DNA of 64,000 nucleotides from Actinomadura cremea (GTDB taxonomy: Bacteria; Actinomycetota; Actinomycetes; Streptosporangiales; Streptosporangiaceae). A program made the translations under genes and the position numbers. Below the pieces are notes generated by a model. The model searched no databases and was not told the origin of the DNA. It saw only the letters and a program-made list of their open reading frames with translations. Location of the stretch: NCBI RefSeq assembly GCF_014648495.1, contig NZ_BMRF01000011.1, positions 1-64,000 on the forward strand. Direction: 5' to 3'. Of this stretch, positions 62,869 to 64,000 are shown piece after piece (within the stretch, counting starts at the first letter, position 1; every line of letters begins with the position of its first letter).

Positions 62869-64000
62869 ATGGCACGGGCGAACGACGAGGCTGCGGCCCT
62901 CATCCAGGAACTTGCGGATCTGCTGTCCATCACGGGCGGCGACGCCTTCAAGATCAGGGCGTACGAGAAGTCGGCTCGGGCGATCGCCGGTCACCCCGAC
63001 GACATCTCCGATCTCGACCTGGCCGGGCTCCGCAAGATCCCCACGGTGGGCGAGGCGATCGCCAAGAAGGTCCTCGACTACACCACCACCGGCACCATCC
63101 GGCAGGTGGAGGAGTTGCGGGCGCAGATCCCCGCGGGCGTCCGGGCGCTCACCGCGATCCCGACCCTCGGCCCGAAGAAGGCCCTCGCCCTCTACGAGGA
63201 GCTGGGCGTGTCGTCGGTCGAGGAGCTCGAGACCGCGATCGGCGCGGGCCGGCTGCGCGGCCTCAAGGGCTTCGGCGCCAAGACCGAGGAGAACATCCTG
63301 CGGGGCATCGAGCTGATGCGCGGCTCGCAGGAGCGCGTGCTCGTGGACGCCGCCGCCGGCATCGCCGACGAGGTCGTCGCGGCGCTGTCCGCGCTGCCGC
63401 AGGTGGAGCGCTGCGAGCACGCCGGTTCGCTGCGCCGGATGCGCGAGACGATCGGCGACGTGGACGTCCTCGTGGCGTCCACCGATCCGCACCCGATCAT
63501 GGAGGCGTTCACCGCGCTGCCCCTCGTCCACGAGGTGATCGCGAGCGGTGACAAGAAGACCTCGATCCGCACCGCGAAGGGTCTGCAGGTCGACCTGCGG
63601 GTCGTCCCGCCCGAGTCGTGGGGCGCGGCCCTGCAGTACTTCACCGGCTCGCAGGCGCACAACATCCGCACCCGTGAGATCGCCGTCAAGGCGGGGCTGA
63701 AGCTGTCGGAGTACGGCCTGTTCGACACCGAGTCCGGAGCGCTGATCGTCTCCGCGACCGAGGAGGAGGTCTACGAGCGGCTCGGGCTGCCCTGGGTGCA
63801 TCCGACCCTGCGCGAGGACACCGGCGAGATCGAGGCGGCCCTCGCGGGCGGGCTCCCCCGCCTCGTCACCGTCGACGACCTGCGCGGCGACCTGCACAGC
63901 CACACCGACCTCACCGACGGCATCGCCCCCCTCGAGGACATGGTCGCCGCCGCGGCGGCCCGCGGCCTGGAGTACTACGCGATCACCGACCACGCGCCGA
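62869..64000 (+). CDS. polX: PolX-type DNA polymerase/PHP-domain protein (continues off the right edge)
   Basis: First 377 codons of a PolX family repair enzyme. It starts MARANDEAAALIQELADLLSITGGDAFKIRAYEKSARAI, contains helix-hairpin-helix segments around residues 50-130 (LRKIPTVGEAIAKKV; IPTLGPKKALALYEEL; LKGFGAKTEENIL), then the polymerase palm with GSLRRMRETIGDVDVLVA (GSxRR and DxD metal site) and VDLRVVPPESWGAALQYFTGSQAHN. At the right edge the PHP nuclease domain begins with DLHSHTDLTDG. The ATG at 62869 follows TACCAT by about seven bases, which suggests a leaderless message. Likely role is gap filling and 3' end processing in DNA repair. Confidence 0.9.
   Translation, partial: MARANDEAAALIQELADLLSITGGDAFKIRAYEKSARAIAGHPDDISDLDLAGLRKIPTVGEAIAKKVLDYTTTGTIRQVEELRAQIPAGVRALTAIPTLGPKKALALYEELGVSSVEELETAIGAGRLRGLKGFGAKTEENILRGIELMRGSQERVLVDAAAGIADEVVAALSALPQVERCEHAGSLRRMRETIGDVDVLVASTDPHPIMEAFTALPLVHEVIASGDKKTSIRTAKGLQVDLRVVPPESWGAALQYFTGSQAHNIRTREIAVKAGLKLSEYGLFDTESGALIVSATEEEVYERLGLPWVHPTLREDTGEIEAALAGGLPRLVTVDDLRGDLHSHTDLTDGIAPLEDMVAAAAARGLEYYAITDHAP

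Overview
The window is very GC-rich, with GTG/TTG starts, many ATGA/GTGA stop-start overlaps, a SufBDCSU-type Fe-S operon with a Rieske-like insert, a 20S-proteasome-type beta subunit, MocR/YczE, FdhD and tRNA-Sec. This points to a chromosomal segment of a high-GC actinobacterium; a member of Streptosporangiales close to Actinomadura is my inference from gene content, not a measured result. I see no insertion sequence, integrase, phage module, CRISPR array or rRNA, so this looks like ordinary chromosome rather than a mobile island. The AraC-type gene at the left edge and the PolX-type gene at the right edge are cut by the window.

Region 1 (1-17 kb). A tryptophan-to-kynurenine pair (tryptophan dioxygenase and kynurenine monooxygenase) sits tail-to-tail with a DHA2 exporter. 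A molybdenum cofactor block follows (moaA, mobA, DUF6457), then a lipase, an RtcB RNA ligase paired with a TfoX_C-domain protein, a strongly divergent SelB, an MFS exporter, a propionyl/acetyl-CoA synthetase and a POT peptide transporter.

Region 2 (17-22 kb). Selenium and formate-dehydrogenase accessory functions cluster loosely here: selD, the selenocysteine tRNA (with a -10 box and a terminator) and fdhD, with selB, moaA and mobA a few kb to the left. No selA and no formate dehydrogenase are in the window, and the SelB has lost the motifs needed for GTP hydrolysis.

Region 3 (22-35 kb). A co-directional lipid-type cluster (PF10118-type metal hydrolase, M24 peptidase-like protein, EphD-like hydrolase-SDR fusion, phytoene-desaturase-like oxidoreductase) is followed by an MFS transporter, a CBS protein, the divergent MocR-type regulator/yczE pair with a shared inverted-repeat operator, an LD-carboxypeptidase with a coupled unknown protein, and a sirtuin.

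Region 4 (35-49 kb). Sulfotransferase, ABC exporter, crotonase, a three-hairpin intergenic region, a small HTH protein, ABC-F protein, VOC protein, three tandem AIM24 proteins, a degenerate EAL-CBS protein, a two-component system and a membrane protein pair.

Region 5 (49-64 kb). The eight-gene suf operon sufR-sufB-sufD-Rieske-sufC-sufS-sufU-sufT reads leftward from a site resembling an IdeR/DmdR iron box. Then come a carbamate kinase/APC permease/universal stress protein operon, an ABC drug-type exporter, an EamA exporter, an orphan proteasome beta subunit with an intact active site, and a PolX-type polymerase.
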